In this document: positions 42,239 through 48,584 of the stretch, piece after piece
How positions within the stretch are numbered: position 1 is the stretch's first letter
Layout: every line of letters begins with the position of its first letter
Source: a virus
Virus record (IMG/VR): IMGVR_UViG_3300035180_004116
Coordinates: 1-57,135 of that record
Length of the DNA: 57,135 bases
Strand: one strand, 5' to 3'
Translations under genes and position numbers: made by a program
The notes under the pieces: generated by a model
Told to the model about the DNA's origin: nothing
Database searches by the model: none
The model's input: only the letters and a program-made list of their open reading frames with translations

Positions 42239-42662
42239 TGGGTGGCACGTCGATTACAGGGGTGGCGGACGTGCGTTGCTTGGGTTGGGGCATCATTCCC
42301 CGCGCGATCTCTTCGAGTTGCGCCCTGGTCAGTTGATTGGCCGGGCGATCGTCGTGGATCGTCGTCATTTTGTGTTGGAGATCAGGCATGACTTTGCCCA
42401 GGAGGACCTGGAACAGCTTGATTTGCTGGTTCGACCAGGTCGATTTGCCGGCGAGAACGTCTTTGGCGTCCTTCATGTTGGCTTCGACTACCGAATAGAT
42501 GTCGTCGCGGAGCTTGTTTATCTTTTTGAGCGTGAGCTTTTGGTCAGACGTCGGCTCGATCGGGGCGGGCGCGATGACAGCCGTCGTCTTTTCGGGCGGC
42601 GGCGACGCGCGAAGGCTGATTTTCACGGAGGTCTGACTACGTTTGGGCGACGGAGTTTCCAA
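42210..42662 (-). CDS. Probable terminase small subunit
   Basis: 150 residues upstream of and overlapping the large subunit. The N-terminal 45 residues are Pro/Ser-rich; then LTLKKINKLRDDIYSVVEANMKDAKDVL and STWSNQQIKLFQVLLGKVMP are helical, with a basic patch, and the C-terminal tail is Pro/Asp-rich. Position and profile fit TerS (DNA recognition and TerL loading); no diagnostic motif. It is the first gene of the late operon. Confidence 0.6.
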   Translation of the reverse strand: METPSPKRSQTSVKISLRASPPPEKTTAVIAPAPIEPTSDQKLTLKKINKLRDDIYSVVEANMKDAKDVLAGKSTWSNQQIKLFQVLLGKVMPDLQHKMTTIHDDRPANQLTRAQLEEIARGMMPQPKQRTSATPVIDVPPNDPDPSDAP

Positions 42663-42770
42663 TTTTGCTCGCGCTATTGGAGGGGTTGGGGATGGCGATT
42701 GCGGATCTGAACGGCGGGGTCGGGGTGCCGCCCCCTATGTCGGTCTCGGTATGAAAAGAGTGTAGTTCCT

Positions 42771-42787
42771 GGCAGAAAATTGGCAGG
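42771..42787 (+). repeat. 17-mer shared with the integrase 3' end
   Basis: GGCAGAAAATTGGCAGG here differs by one base from GGCAGGAAATTGGCAGG at 57029-57045 in the integrase gene. It lies in the 357-bp control gap before the right arm. Confidence 0.4.
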
Positions 42788-42847
42788 TTTACAGCTAACT
42801 GTCTGGAAAAGCAGCATTTCCACTACCTCTCGGAGGGGTTAGTACCA

Positions 42848-42915
42848 GTTAAGACGTTAACTATTGTGTTCAGACTGTTAAATATATTGAACACTCAGAC
42901 TGTGACTATCAATCA
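42848..42915. promoter_or_regulatory. Divergent control region between late and right-arm operons
   Basis: The gap 42663-43019 carries no convincing gene. It is AT-rich around 42850-42915 and holds a palindrome GTTAA-GACG-TTAAC (42848-42861) and two direct copies of TCAGACTGT (42870-42878 and 42895-42903). Candidate promoters are TTAACT-N16-TAAATA to the right and TTGATA-N17-CAATAT to the left. A GACAAC half-site (42921-42926) and a small CCCTCC/GGAGGG hairpin follow. It should drive the late minus operon and the right arm. Confidence 0.5.
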
Positions 42916-43019
42916 TCTTCGACAACCCTGTCGTCCCTCCAAAGGAGGGGGGAGGCGAGTGGTCCTGGTGAGCTGGACAGATGGCGATCCCCGCCACGCA
43001 GCTCGCGGAGATCACGCAC

Positions 43020-43331
43020 ATGAACGCCACCAAGACCGCCTTCTCGATGACCCTCGACCAGATGCGCGCAGCCGCGCCGAACGCAAGCCCGGAGCTTCGC
43101 TCCGCGATGCTCGCTGAGATCGTCCGTCGGGGCGAGAAGCACGCGGCCAAAGGCCGCAATCCCGAATCCTACCGCGCAGCCTGGGCCTTCGTGAACGGCT
43201 CGGGCGTCTCTGCGCCCAAGCCCGTGAAGCGCACCAAGGCGCCCAAGGTCGCAGATGACCGTCTGACCAAGATCGAGCAGTCGATCGCCGCGCTCGCTCA
43301 GGCCGTCGCCGCTCTGTCGGCCGCGCATTGA
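43020..43331 (+). CDS. First right-arm protein, 103 aa
   Basis: Start MNATKTAFSMTLDQM at 43020, preceded by GCGGAGATCACGCAC, a relative of the extended leader used by other right-arm genes. An ATG at 42981 would add 13 residues. The middle (SPELRSAMLAEIVRRGEKHAAKGRNPE) is helical, then a basic stretch (KPVKRTKAPKVADDR) and a short coiled coil (IEQSIAALAQAVAALSAA). No family is recognised. Confidence 0.6.
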   Translation: MNATKTAFSMTLDQMRAAAPNASPELRSAMLAEIVRRGEKHAAKGRNPESYRAAWAFVNGSGVSAPKPVKRTKAPKVADDRLTKIEQSIAALAQAVAALSAAH

Positions 43332-43332
43332 T

Positions 43333-43388
43333 CGCACGCCAGGGCAGCCGGATGCCAACGGCTGTCCGCACGTGCAATCCCGCACGGC
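43333..43388 (+). ncRNA. Structured 5' leader element, copy A
   Basis: CGCACGCC, then a hairpin with arms CAGCCG and CGGCTG, then CGCACGTGC with a second small hairpin GTGC/GCAC, then GCACGGC. It lies 35 nt before the start of the 65-aa gene and is homologous to copy B at 43625-43677, with different but still pairing stem bases. Confidence 0.55.
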
Positions 43389-43422
43389 TCTGCCCGCCAT
43401 GGGCAAACACGGAGACCAGACC

Positions 43423-43620
43423 ATGACCGACCTCAACAGCATCGTCGCACTTCGCTGCCTGCGCCTCGTCAAGCAGCAGGAAGCCACCAGCGCCATGCGC
43501 GAGGGTCAACGCCGTCTTGAACACGGCCAACCCAGCCGCTCGATGTACGAGCAAGCCTTCATCAGCGCCCATCAGATGATGGACCTCGATCGCATCATCT
43601 CCAGCGCATCGGGCGAATAG
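43423..43620 (+). CDS. Hypothetical protein, 65 aa
   Basis: MTDLNSIVALRCLRLV, then a charged helix (AMREGQRRLEHGQPS) and EQAFISAHQMMDLDRI. The start at 43423 follows the leader ACACGGAGACC and the structured element copy A. Frame open upstream is discarded because it has no start signal. Unknown function. Confidence 0.65.
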   Translation: MTDLNSIVALRCLRLVKQQEATSAMREGQRRLEHGQPSRSMYEQAFISAHQMMDLDRIISSASGE

Positions 43621-43624
43621 GGAA

Positions 43625-43677
43625 CGCACGCCAGAGCAACTGCCACAGCGGTTGCTCGCACGTGCGCTCTGCACGGC
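43625..43677 (+). ncRNA. Structured 5' leader element, copy B
   Basis: Second copy: CGCACGCC, a hairpin with arms AGCAAC and GTTGCT, CGCACGTGC with GTGC/GCAC, then GCACGGC, 21 nt before the start of the 201-aa gene. Flanking bases are conserved with copy A while both arms of the stem have changed together. Confidence 0.55.
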
Positions 43678-43698
43678 AACCCAAACATGGAGACTAGA

Positions 43699-44304
43699 AT
43701 GACCACCACGTATGCACAGCTCACCCTCGTGAACCCGACCGTCAACCAGATCTCGATCTCGCCGCTGGCTGACGATAAGGGCCAACCACGTCTGTGGCTC
43801 AACCTCACGTCTGAAGAACTCCTGACCATCGCCCAGACGGGCAACACCGACGCGGTCGATATCCTGAAGCTGCGCTGGAACAAGAAGGTCGGCGCCGGCA
43901 AGAAGCCCAGCTTCGGCGCCCAGTCGGCCCTCGCCAAGCTCGGCATCGTTCCCGCCCGCGAATCGGCCATCGACAAGAAGCTGGCCGCTGTCGCTCCAGC
44001 GATCGACGCCATCAAGAACGCGGCCAAGGAAGCCGAGACCAAGCCGACCAAGACGACCGAAGACTACATCGCGCTCGGCCAGTCCAAGGGTATCGAATTC
44101 GTCCTGAACGCCCTGGCCAAGGCCAGGGCTGCCAAGTCTCCCAACCCGGCCACCGTGGCCAAGCTCGAAGGCGCCGTCAACTTCCTCACCTTCAACCCGA
44201 CCAAGCCCGCGCCGACCAAGCCATCGGCCGACGTGTCCAACCTGGCCAAGGCCCTGAAGGCCAGCGGCGTCGATGTCCAGGCGCTGATCAACGCCCTCCG
44301 CTAA
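43699..44304 (+). CDS. Right-arm protein, 201 aa
   Basis: A soluble protein with an N-terminal beta part (MTTTYAQLTLVNPTVNQISI, RLWLNLTSEELLTIAQTG) and an Ala/Lys-rich helical C-terminal half (KKLAAVAPAIDAIKNAAKEAE; ALAKARAAKSPNPATVAKLE). The start at 43699 follows ACATGGAGACT and element B; an in-frame ATG at 43687 lies inside that leader. No family is recognised. Confidence 0.72.
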   Translation: MTTTYAQLTLVNPTVNQISISPLADDKGQPRLWLNLTSEELLTIAQTGNTDAVDILKLRWNKKVGAGKKPSFGAQSALAKLGIVPARESAIDKKLAAVAPAIDAIKNAAKEAETKPTKTTEDYIALGQSKGIEFVLNALAKARAAKSPNPATVAKLEGAVNFLTFNPTKPAPTKPSADVSNLAKALKASGVDVQALINALR

Positions 44305-44317
44305 CCGACCAGCCAGG

Positions 44318-44338
44318 CCAGGCGCAGACGGCGCCTGG
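44318..44338 (+). terminator. Hairpin after the 201-aa gene
   Basis: Arms CCAGGCGC and GCGCCTGG with a 5-nt loop, 14 nt past the stop. No T-run follows; possible weak terminator ahead of the promoter at 44360. Confidence 0.45.
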
Positions 44339-44359
44339 TCGCCTGGCGTCTGATAGACG

Positions 44360-44388
44360 TTGACAACGAAAGTTGTCACAGGTAATCA
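44360..44388 (+). promoter_or_regulatory. Right-arm promoter overlapped by a perfect operator
   Basis: TTGACA (44360-44365), 17-bp spacer, TAATCA (44383-44388). The perfect palindrome TGACAAC-GAAA-GTTGTCA (44361-44378) covers the -35 and the spacer, so a repressor bound here would block polymerase. It is the best copy of the shared operator. Confidence 0.72.
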
Positions 44389-44416
44389 TCGAAAGACGCC
44401 TACGGAGACCCCTACC

Positions 44417-44674
44417 ATGACAACTCATCATTTCGGGTATCTGACCCACCAATCCATCACCGCCAACCGCGCTCTCGCCGACCGTCTGCCGAACGGCAAA
44501 CGTTTCGGCATCCCCTCGATCTCCAAGCGTCTCTCGCACCGCGCCGCCAAGGCGCTGATCGCCAAGATCGAGCTCACGCCCCAGGCGATCGACCCAACCC
44601 GGACCCTTCTGGTCCAGATCAACGGCATCCCGACGCCCATCAAGCTGGGCGCCCATGTCGACATCATCAGCTAA
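44417..44674 (+). CDS. Hypothetical protein, 85 aa
   Basis: Basic protein MTTHHFGYLTHQSITANR with a central SISKRLSHRAAKALIAKIEL and a beta-like C-terminus (TLLVQINGIPTPIKLGAHVD). It is the first gene after the operator-controlled promoter and uses the leader CTACGGAGACC. Unknown function. Confidence 0.68.
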   Translation: MTTHHFGYLTHQSITANRALADRLPNGKRFGIPSISKRLSHRAAKALIAKIELTPQAIDPTRTLLVQINGIPTPIKLGAHVDIIS

Positions 44675-44685
44675 CGGAGACTCAT

Positions 44686-45531
44686 ATGACCAAGCCCACC
44701 AAGCTCACCGACCCGATCCGCCGTGCCATCATGGATCTGGCGGTTACTCGTCTCGACGACCATTCGCTCGTCGCCGCCGAACTGGCCGCCGTCGAAGCCG
44801 TCCGCATCAAGCTGCCGCAAATCCTAGCCATTCCCGCCAAAGACCTGAAGGTGCTGGAGCGCCACTGCACCATCGCCAGCTCGACGAGCCTCGAAATCCA
44901 GACCGGCAACTACTACGGCGACAACAACAGTCCCAGCAACATCGCCGAATACGAGAACGAGCGGAGACATCCGCTCTTCGTGCCGCTCTCAATCACCGGC
45001 TACGCCGTCAACAAATCACGAACCAAATGGTACACGCCAACCATCTTTGAGATGCAGCCGCACAACATCAACAAGCTGATCCAGCCGGACAACCATGTCC
45101 TGCGCTTCAAACAGCCTGTCCGCTTTCTCGCTCATGCGCGTAGTCATCGGAATGACGTTCTCACTTTGGCGCGCTACACCAAGGAGGGCACGCAGCACGG
45201 CTGGTTAAATAACCATGGCTTCGGCATCGCCGAGAAGCTACCCGCCGAGGCCAACGCTTTGCTCAACGACATGATCGCCGCCGGCATGACTCGCCTCCGT
45301 GCCAAGGTCGCCCTGATCCGGGCCATCGCCGACATCAGCAAGAACAGCAAGACCCTCGAAGACGTCGAAGCCGTGTGGCCAGACGCCGCCGAGGTGCGCA
45401 GCGGCATCATCAAGAACCTGCCGGCCCTGCTGCCAACCACCAAGGCGAGCATCGAGCTGATCAAGAATCATCTCGCTGCCGCCAAGCCGGCCACCAAGAC
45501 CGCGACCAAGGCCACCAAGAAGGTCGCCTAA
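44686..45531 (+). CDS. Hypothetical protein, 281 aa
   Basis: No family recognised. Helical N-terminus (DPIRRAIMDLAVTRLDD), an aromatic/polar middle (GNYYGDNNSPSN; WYTPTIFEMQPHNINKL), HARSHRNDVLTLARY, and a C-terminal tail of repeated ATK motifs (KPATKTATKATKKVA), which is basic and probably disordered. Leader TAACGGAGACTC precedes the ATG. It is followed by two overlapping small genes. Confidence 0.72.
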   Translation: MTKPTKLTDPIRRAIMDLAVTRLDDHSLVAAELAAVEAVRIKLPQILAIPAKDLKVLERHCTIASSTSLEIQTGNYYGDNNSPSNIAEYENERRHPLFVPLSITGYAVNKSRTKWYTPTIFEMQPHNINKLIQPDNHVLRFKQPVRFLAHARSHRNDVLTLARYTKEGTQHGWLNNHGFGIAEKLPAEANALLNDMIAAGMTRLRAKVALIRAIADISKNSKTLEDVEAVWPDAAEVRSGIIKNLPALLPTTKASIELIKNHLAAAKPATKTATKATKKVA

Positions 45532-45542
45532 GAAGGACCACC

Positions 45543-45629
45543 ATGACTGCATACACCACCGCCATCAGCAAGTTGATGGCCAAATTCACCAAGCCCAGAG
45601 AACAGGAGAACAGCCCATGCTTAGCCTAA
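45543..45629 (+). CDS. 28-residue peptide
   Basis: ATG with AAGGACC upstream; the peptide MTAYTTAISKLMAKFTKP-REQENSPCLA is partly basic. It overlaps the next gene by 13 nt, so it may serve mainly as a leader that delivers ribosomes to the 196-aa frame. Confidence 0.45.
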   Translation: MTAYTTAISKLMAKFTKPREQENSPCLA

Positions 45630-46207
45630 TCGACATCGTCAATGCGTGCAGCGTCGACGCAGTCGTCACGCGCATCGAAGCTCTCGTCGCCGAGATCGTC
45701 GCCAAGGGCGGCATCGTTACCGGCGATCACCAGACCAGGCGCATGGTCGAGTCCTTCGTCGAGATCGTTAGAAAACAGACGCCGCTCCCGCACAAGATCG
45801 AAGATGGCGACCACATCCGCATGTTCAGCCACACCTGCAAGACGCATGGCCAACACAACGTCGTGACGCTCTGCGACAAGGACGGCATCGACTACGAGCT
45901 GAGCAACGTTCCGTCCGCCTTTCTCTGGGCGCTCCCCCTCAAGCTCGATGGTGAGTTTACACCCGACGACGTCGTCTTCGCCATCATCGAAGAATACGCC
46001 GGGTCAGTAGCGCACCGGCAGAATTCGGAGATGAACGCTGCCATGCAGCTTGCCCAGCAGATCCTGGCCGGCATGCCGGGAGACGCCAGCGTCAGCGACC
46101 TCAAACTCCAGCGCATCGGCGCCGAGCAATTGCGGGAACTGCTCGGTGATGACCCGATCGAGACCCTGGACAGGCTGGCCAACGCCAACAAGCCCACGGT
46201 CCACTAA
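45617..46207 (+). CDS. Hypothetical protein, 196 aa
   Basis: Mixed alpha/beta: MLSLIDIVNACSVDAVVTRIE, HIRMFSHTCKTHGQHNVVTL, then a helical C-terminal part (DLKLQRIGAEQLRELLGDDPIETL). AGGAGA precedes the ATG by 7 nt. It belongs to the group of small genes leading into the AAA+ gene. No family is recognised. Confidence 0.7.
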   Translation: MLSLIDIVNACSVDAVVTRIEALVAEIVAKGGIVTGDHQTRRMVESFVEIVRKQTPLPHKIEDGDHIRMFSHTCKTHGQHNVVTLCDKDGIDYELSNVPSAFLWALPLKLDGEFTPDDVVFAIIEEYAGSVAHRQNSEMNAAMQLAQQILAGMPGDASVSDLKLQRIGAEQLRELLGDDPIETLDRLANANKPTVH

Positions 46208-46209
46208 CC

Positions 46210-46449
46210 ATGGCTGACATCGAGGAGGTGATGGCTGCCATTACGGCGGCCGTCGCACCTACTCCAGAAACCGAAGAGCCGCCACCTCCGCCGCCACCTC
46301 CCGGCGAAGGGGCCTCTTCATTCTTTGGGCCACCGCCTGCGCCGCCGATCCCCGTATCGGAGGACATGGACGACCCAGACACTCCGCTCAAGGCACCAAC
46401 CGAAGTCATCGTCACCGACGAAGACTGGGACTTCAGCGAGGAAGCATGA
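46210..46449 (+). CDS. Acidic proline-rich protein, 79 aa
   Basis: Contains EEPPPPPPPPGEG and PPPAPPIP and ends in an acidic stretch (VIVTDEDWDFSEEA). Probably disordered. It starts 2 nt after the previous stop and overlaps the next gene by ATGA. Acidic tails of this kind may mimic DNA or bind basic partners, which is speculation. Confidence 0.6.
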   Translation: MADIEEVMAAITAAVAPTPETEEPPPPPPPPGEGASSFFGPPPAPPIPVSEDMDDPDTPLKAPTEVIVTDEDWDFSEEA

Positions 46450-46670
46450 TCCGCATCCCCAACCTCAAGACATACATCAAATCGATCGTCAAAAGCCCGC
46501 CGCCGATCATCGATCTGGTGCCGGTCCCGATCCAACCGACCAAGCGCAAGCCGCTTGGTCCCAAGCAGATCGAGTGGCTCCGCAAGATCCCGTCATTCGA
46601 CGAACTGCGGTCAATCACTGAGCGCGTGCAGAAGGAGGGCGAAGCCACCCGCTCCAACGCTAACACCTAA
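46446..46670 (+). CDS. Basic protein, 74 aa
   Basis: MIRIPNLKTYIKSIVKSPP, then IQPTKRKPLGPKQIEWLRKIPSF and a charged helix. Basic, while its overlapping upstream neighbour is acidic, so the two might pair. Coupled by ATGA. No family is recognised. Confidence 0.62.
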   Translation: MIRIPNLKTYIKSIVKSPPPIIDLVPVPIQPTKRKPLGPKQIEWLRKIPSFDELRSITERVQKEGEATRSNANT

Positions 46671-46687
46671 CACGGAGACTAAGACTG

Positions 46688-48517
46688 ATGGCTACAACCA
46701 TTGACCCGTATGCAGCGGGTATTCTCCAGGTGATCCTCGACGCCTGGAACCAGAAGTCATACGAGGACCGGCGCAACAAACTCAAAGCCTGCATCACCGG
46801 CTTGGGCAAGGTCGTGCCGCTCACCTACGAGGCATTCGAAAAGCCCATCGTCGAAGCACTCTCGGCGTCTGGCACGACTGTCCCTAAAGCATTGCGGTCG
46901 TTCTGCGACCGCAACAACCGCCCCGAACTGCTGATGTGCATTGCCGGGTCGATCGCATTCGGTGCATTTGGCATCCACAACAGCGAACAGCTTGAATCGT
47001 CTATCTCCTGCCTGACAAGGGCCATCAAGGGGAGAGCGCCATGCGACAACGACCGTACCGGCAAGCCGATCTTCGGCCAGCCGATCAACACGAAGGGGTG
47101 GGCAAAGGCGATCGTCGATAAGATCGAAGTAGAGCTGACCCACCACACCCTCACCACCGGCCAACACATCGAAATCCCACCCGAGATGGGCGGTGCCATC
47201 ACCATCACCACTGTCGAACCAACAACGGAGACCAACGCCATGACCAATACCGCCACTGCCACGACCGAAGCCGTCATTGCTCCGGGCTTTGCCGACGCCA
47301 TCAACAGCCTGCTCAAGACCGCCACGGGCGGCAAGGTCGAGAGCATTACAGAAGTCCTCGAAAGCGTTGGCGTCCTGGCCAATGCCAACGACCGTCTGGC
47401 TGCTGCCACCAAGGCGGCGGAGGCCGAGATCATCAGCCTGAAGACCCGCCTCTCCACCGCTGCCGTGCCGACCACTGGTACGGTGGCCACGGTCGATGCC
47501 AAGACCCTGACCTACAGCGTCACGATGCAGCGAGCCGGCGACGTCTTCCTAGATCCCAAGGGCAAGCCGACCCCCGGCCTCGACATGATGATCCCGACCT
47601 TCACCTGGACCGATGACAGCGGCACGATCGTCGCCCATCCCAACGTGGCCACCCGCCACAGCGAAGGCGGCGAATTGGATGATCACTACCGCCCGGACAT
47701 CAAGATCCTGGTGAAGATGTTGCTCACTCTCTCGAACGGCAACAACGTCTGGGGCTACGGCATGCCTGGCACCGGTAAGACACAATGCGTCTACTACATC
47801 AGCCAGGTGCTTGGCTGGCCGGTGATCCGCGTCAACCTGGACAGCAGCATCGAGCCGTTCCAACTCATCGGCAGCACACAGATCATCAGCGATGGCGCGG
47901 GCGGCACCATCACCAAGTTCGTCGAGGGGATCATCCCGCAGGCTCTCCAGATGCCCTGCCTCATCCTCCTGGACGAGAACGACTACGGCAAATCGGAAGT
48001 GCTCTATGCCCTTCAGCGCCCGCTGGAAGGCCAGGGCAAGGGGATGATCCTGCCGGAGGATGGCGGCCGGGTGATCAAGCCGAACCCCTATGTCCGCTTC
48101 ATTGCCACCGGCAACACCCGTGGGCAGGGCGACGAGGTCGGCTGCTTCCCCGGCGTGCGGACGCAGTCCAGCGCCTACCTCAATCGCTTCACATCCTTCA
48201 TCGAGTTCAACTACATGGGCAAGGTACAGGAGAAGAAGCTGTTGCTTGATCAGGCACCAGGCCTGCCGGAAGACACCGCGGAAGCCCTCTCCATCTTCGC
48301 CCTGAAGGTGCGTGAAGCAGTGGTCAAGGGCGAGATCCTGTTCTTCGTGACGCCTCGTAACCTGATCCCCTGCGCCAAGTATGCGGTGCAGCTTACCCCA
48401 TCAGCAAGCTCTCCGAAGGAGGCTCTGCTGCTGGCGATGGAGATGACCATCTTCGACGCGGCCAGCAACATGGATCGGCAGAAGCTGCGCCAGATCGCCG
48501 ACGCCGTCTTCAAGTAA
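46688..48517 (+). CDS. MoxR/CobS-like AAA+ ATPase with extra N-terminal domain, 609 aa
   Basis: Residues 330-609 form a MoxR-type AAA+ module close to cobaltochelatase CobS: Walker A GMPGTGKT at 358-365, Walker B LILLDEND (Asp429, Glu430), sensor GNTRGQGDEVG. CobS itself is about 330 aa; here about 330 extra residues precede it. It is paired with the vWA protein downstream. MoxR/vWA pairs act as ATP-driven remodelling or metal-insertion chaperones. An in-frame ATG at 47240 carries the full start leader and would give a 425-aa protein. No cobalamin genes are present, so a B12 role is not supported. Confidence 0.82.
   Translation: MATTIDPYAAGILQVILDAWNQKSYEDRRNKLKACITGLGKVVPLTYEAFEKPIVEALSASGTTVPKALRSFCDRNNRPELLMCIAGSIAFGAFGIHNSEQLESSISCLTRAIKGRAPCDNDRTGKPIFGQPINTKGWAKAIVDKIEVELTHHTLTTGQHIEIPPEMGGAITITTVEPTTETNAMTNTATATTEAVIAPGFADAINSLLKTATGGKVESITEVLESVGVLANANDRLAAATKAAEAEIISLKTRLSTAAVPTTGTVATVDAKTLTYSVTMQRAGDVFLDPKGKPTPGLDMMIPTFTWTDDSGTIVAHPNVATRHSEGGELDDHYRPDIKILVKMLLTLSNGNNVWGYGMPGTGKTQCVYYISQVLGWPVIRVNLDSSIEPFQLIGSTQIISDGAGGTITKFVEGIIPQALQMPCLILLDENDYGKSEVLYALQRPLEGQGKGMILPEDGGRVIKPNPYVRFIATGNTRGQGDEVGCFPGVRTQSSAYLNRFTSFIEFNYMGKVQEKKLLLDQAPGLPEDTAEALSIFALKVREAVVKGEILFFVTPRNLIPCAKYAVQLTPSASSPKEALLLAMEMTIFDAASNMDRQKLRQIADAVFK
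47223..47242 (+). promoter_or_regulatory. Internal start leader inside the AAA+ gene
   Basis: ACGGAGACCAACGCC immediately before an in-frame ATG at 47240. The leader matches the one used at the true starts of neighbouring genes, which suggests a second translation product (residues 185-609) or an old gene boundary. Confidence 0.55.
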
Positions 48518-48564
48518 ATCACGCAGAAAGTAAATCACGCAGACGCCGCCCCTTCGGGGGCGGC
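48512..48564 (+). repeat. Tandem 16-bp repeat and UUCG hairpin
   Basis: AAGTAAATCACGCAGA occurs twice in direct tandem (48512-48527, 48528-48543); the first copy contains the AAA+ gene stop codon. It is followed by GCCGCCCC, loop TTCG, GGGGCGGC (48545-48564), a very stable hairpin with no T-run, before the leader of the vWA gene. Confidence 0.65.
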
Positions 48565-48584
48565 ATAACATATGGAGAACGACG

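Noticed and set aside
42866-43117. 83-codon frame starting in the control gap
   Set aside because: Begins at GTG without a ribosome-binding site and overlaps the first right-arm gene out of frame.
43012-44379. 455-codon minus-strand frame opposite the first right-arm genes
   Set aside because: It mirrors three plus genes that have leaders and ribosome-binding sites; it arises from GC-rich third codon positions.
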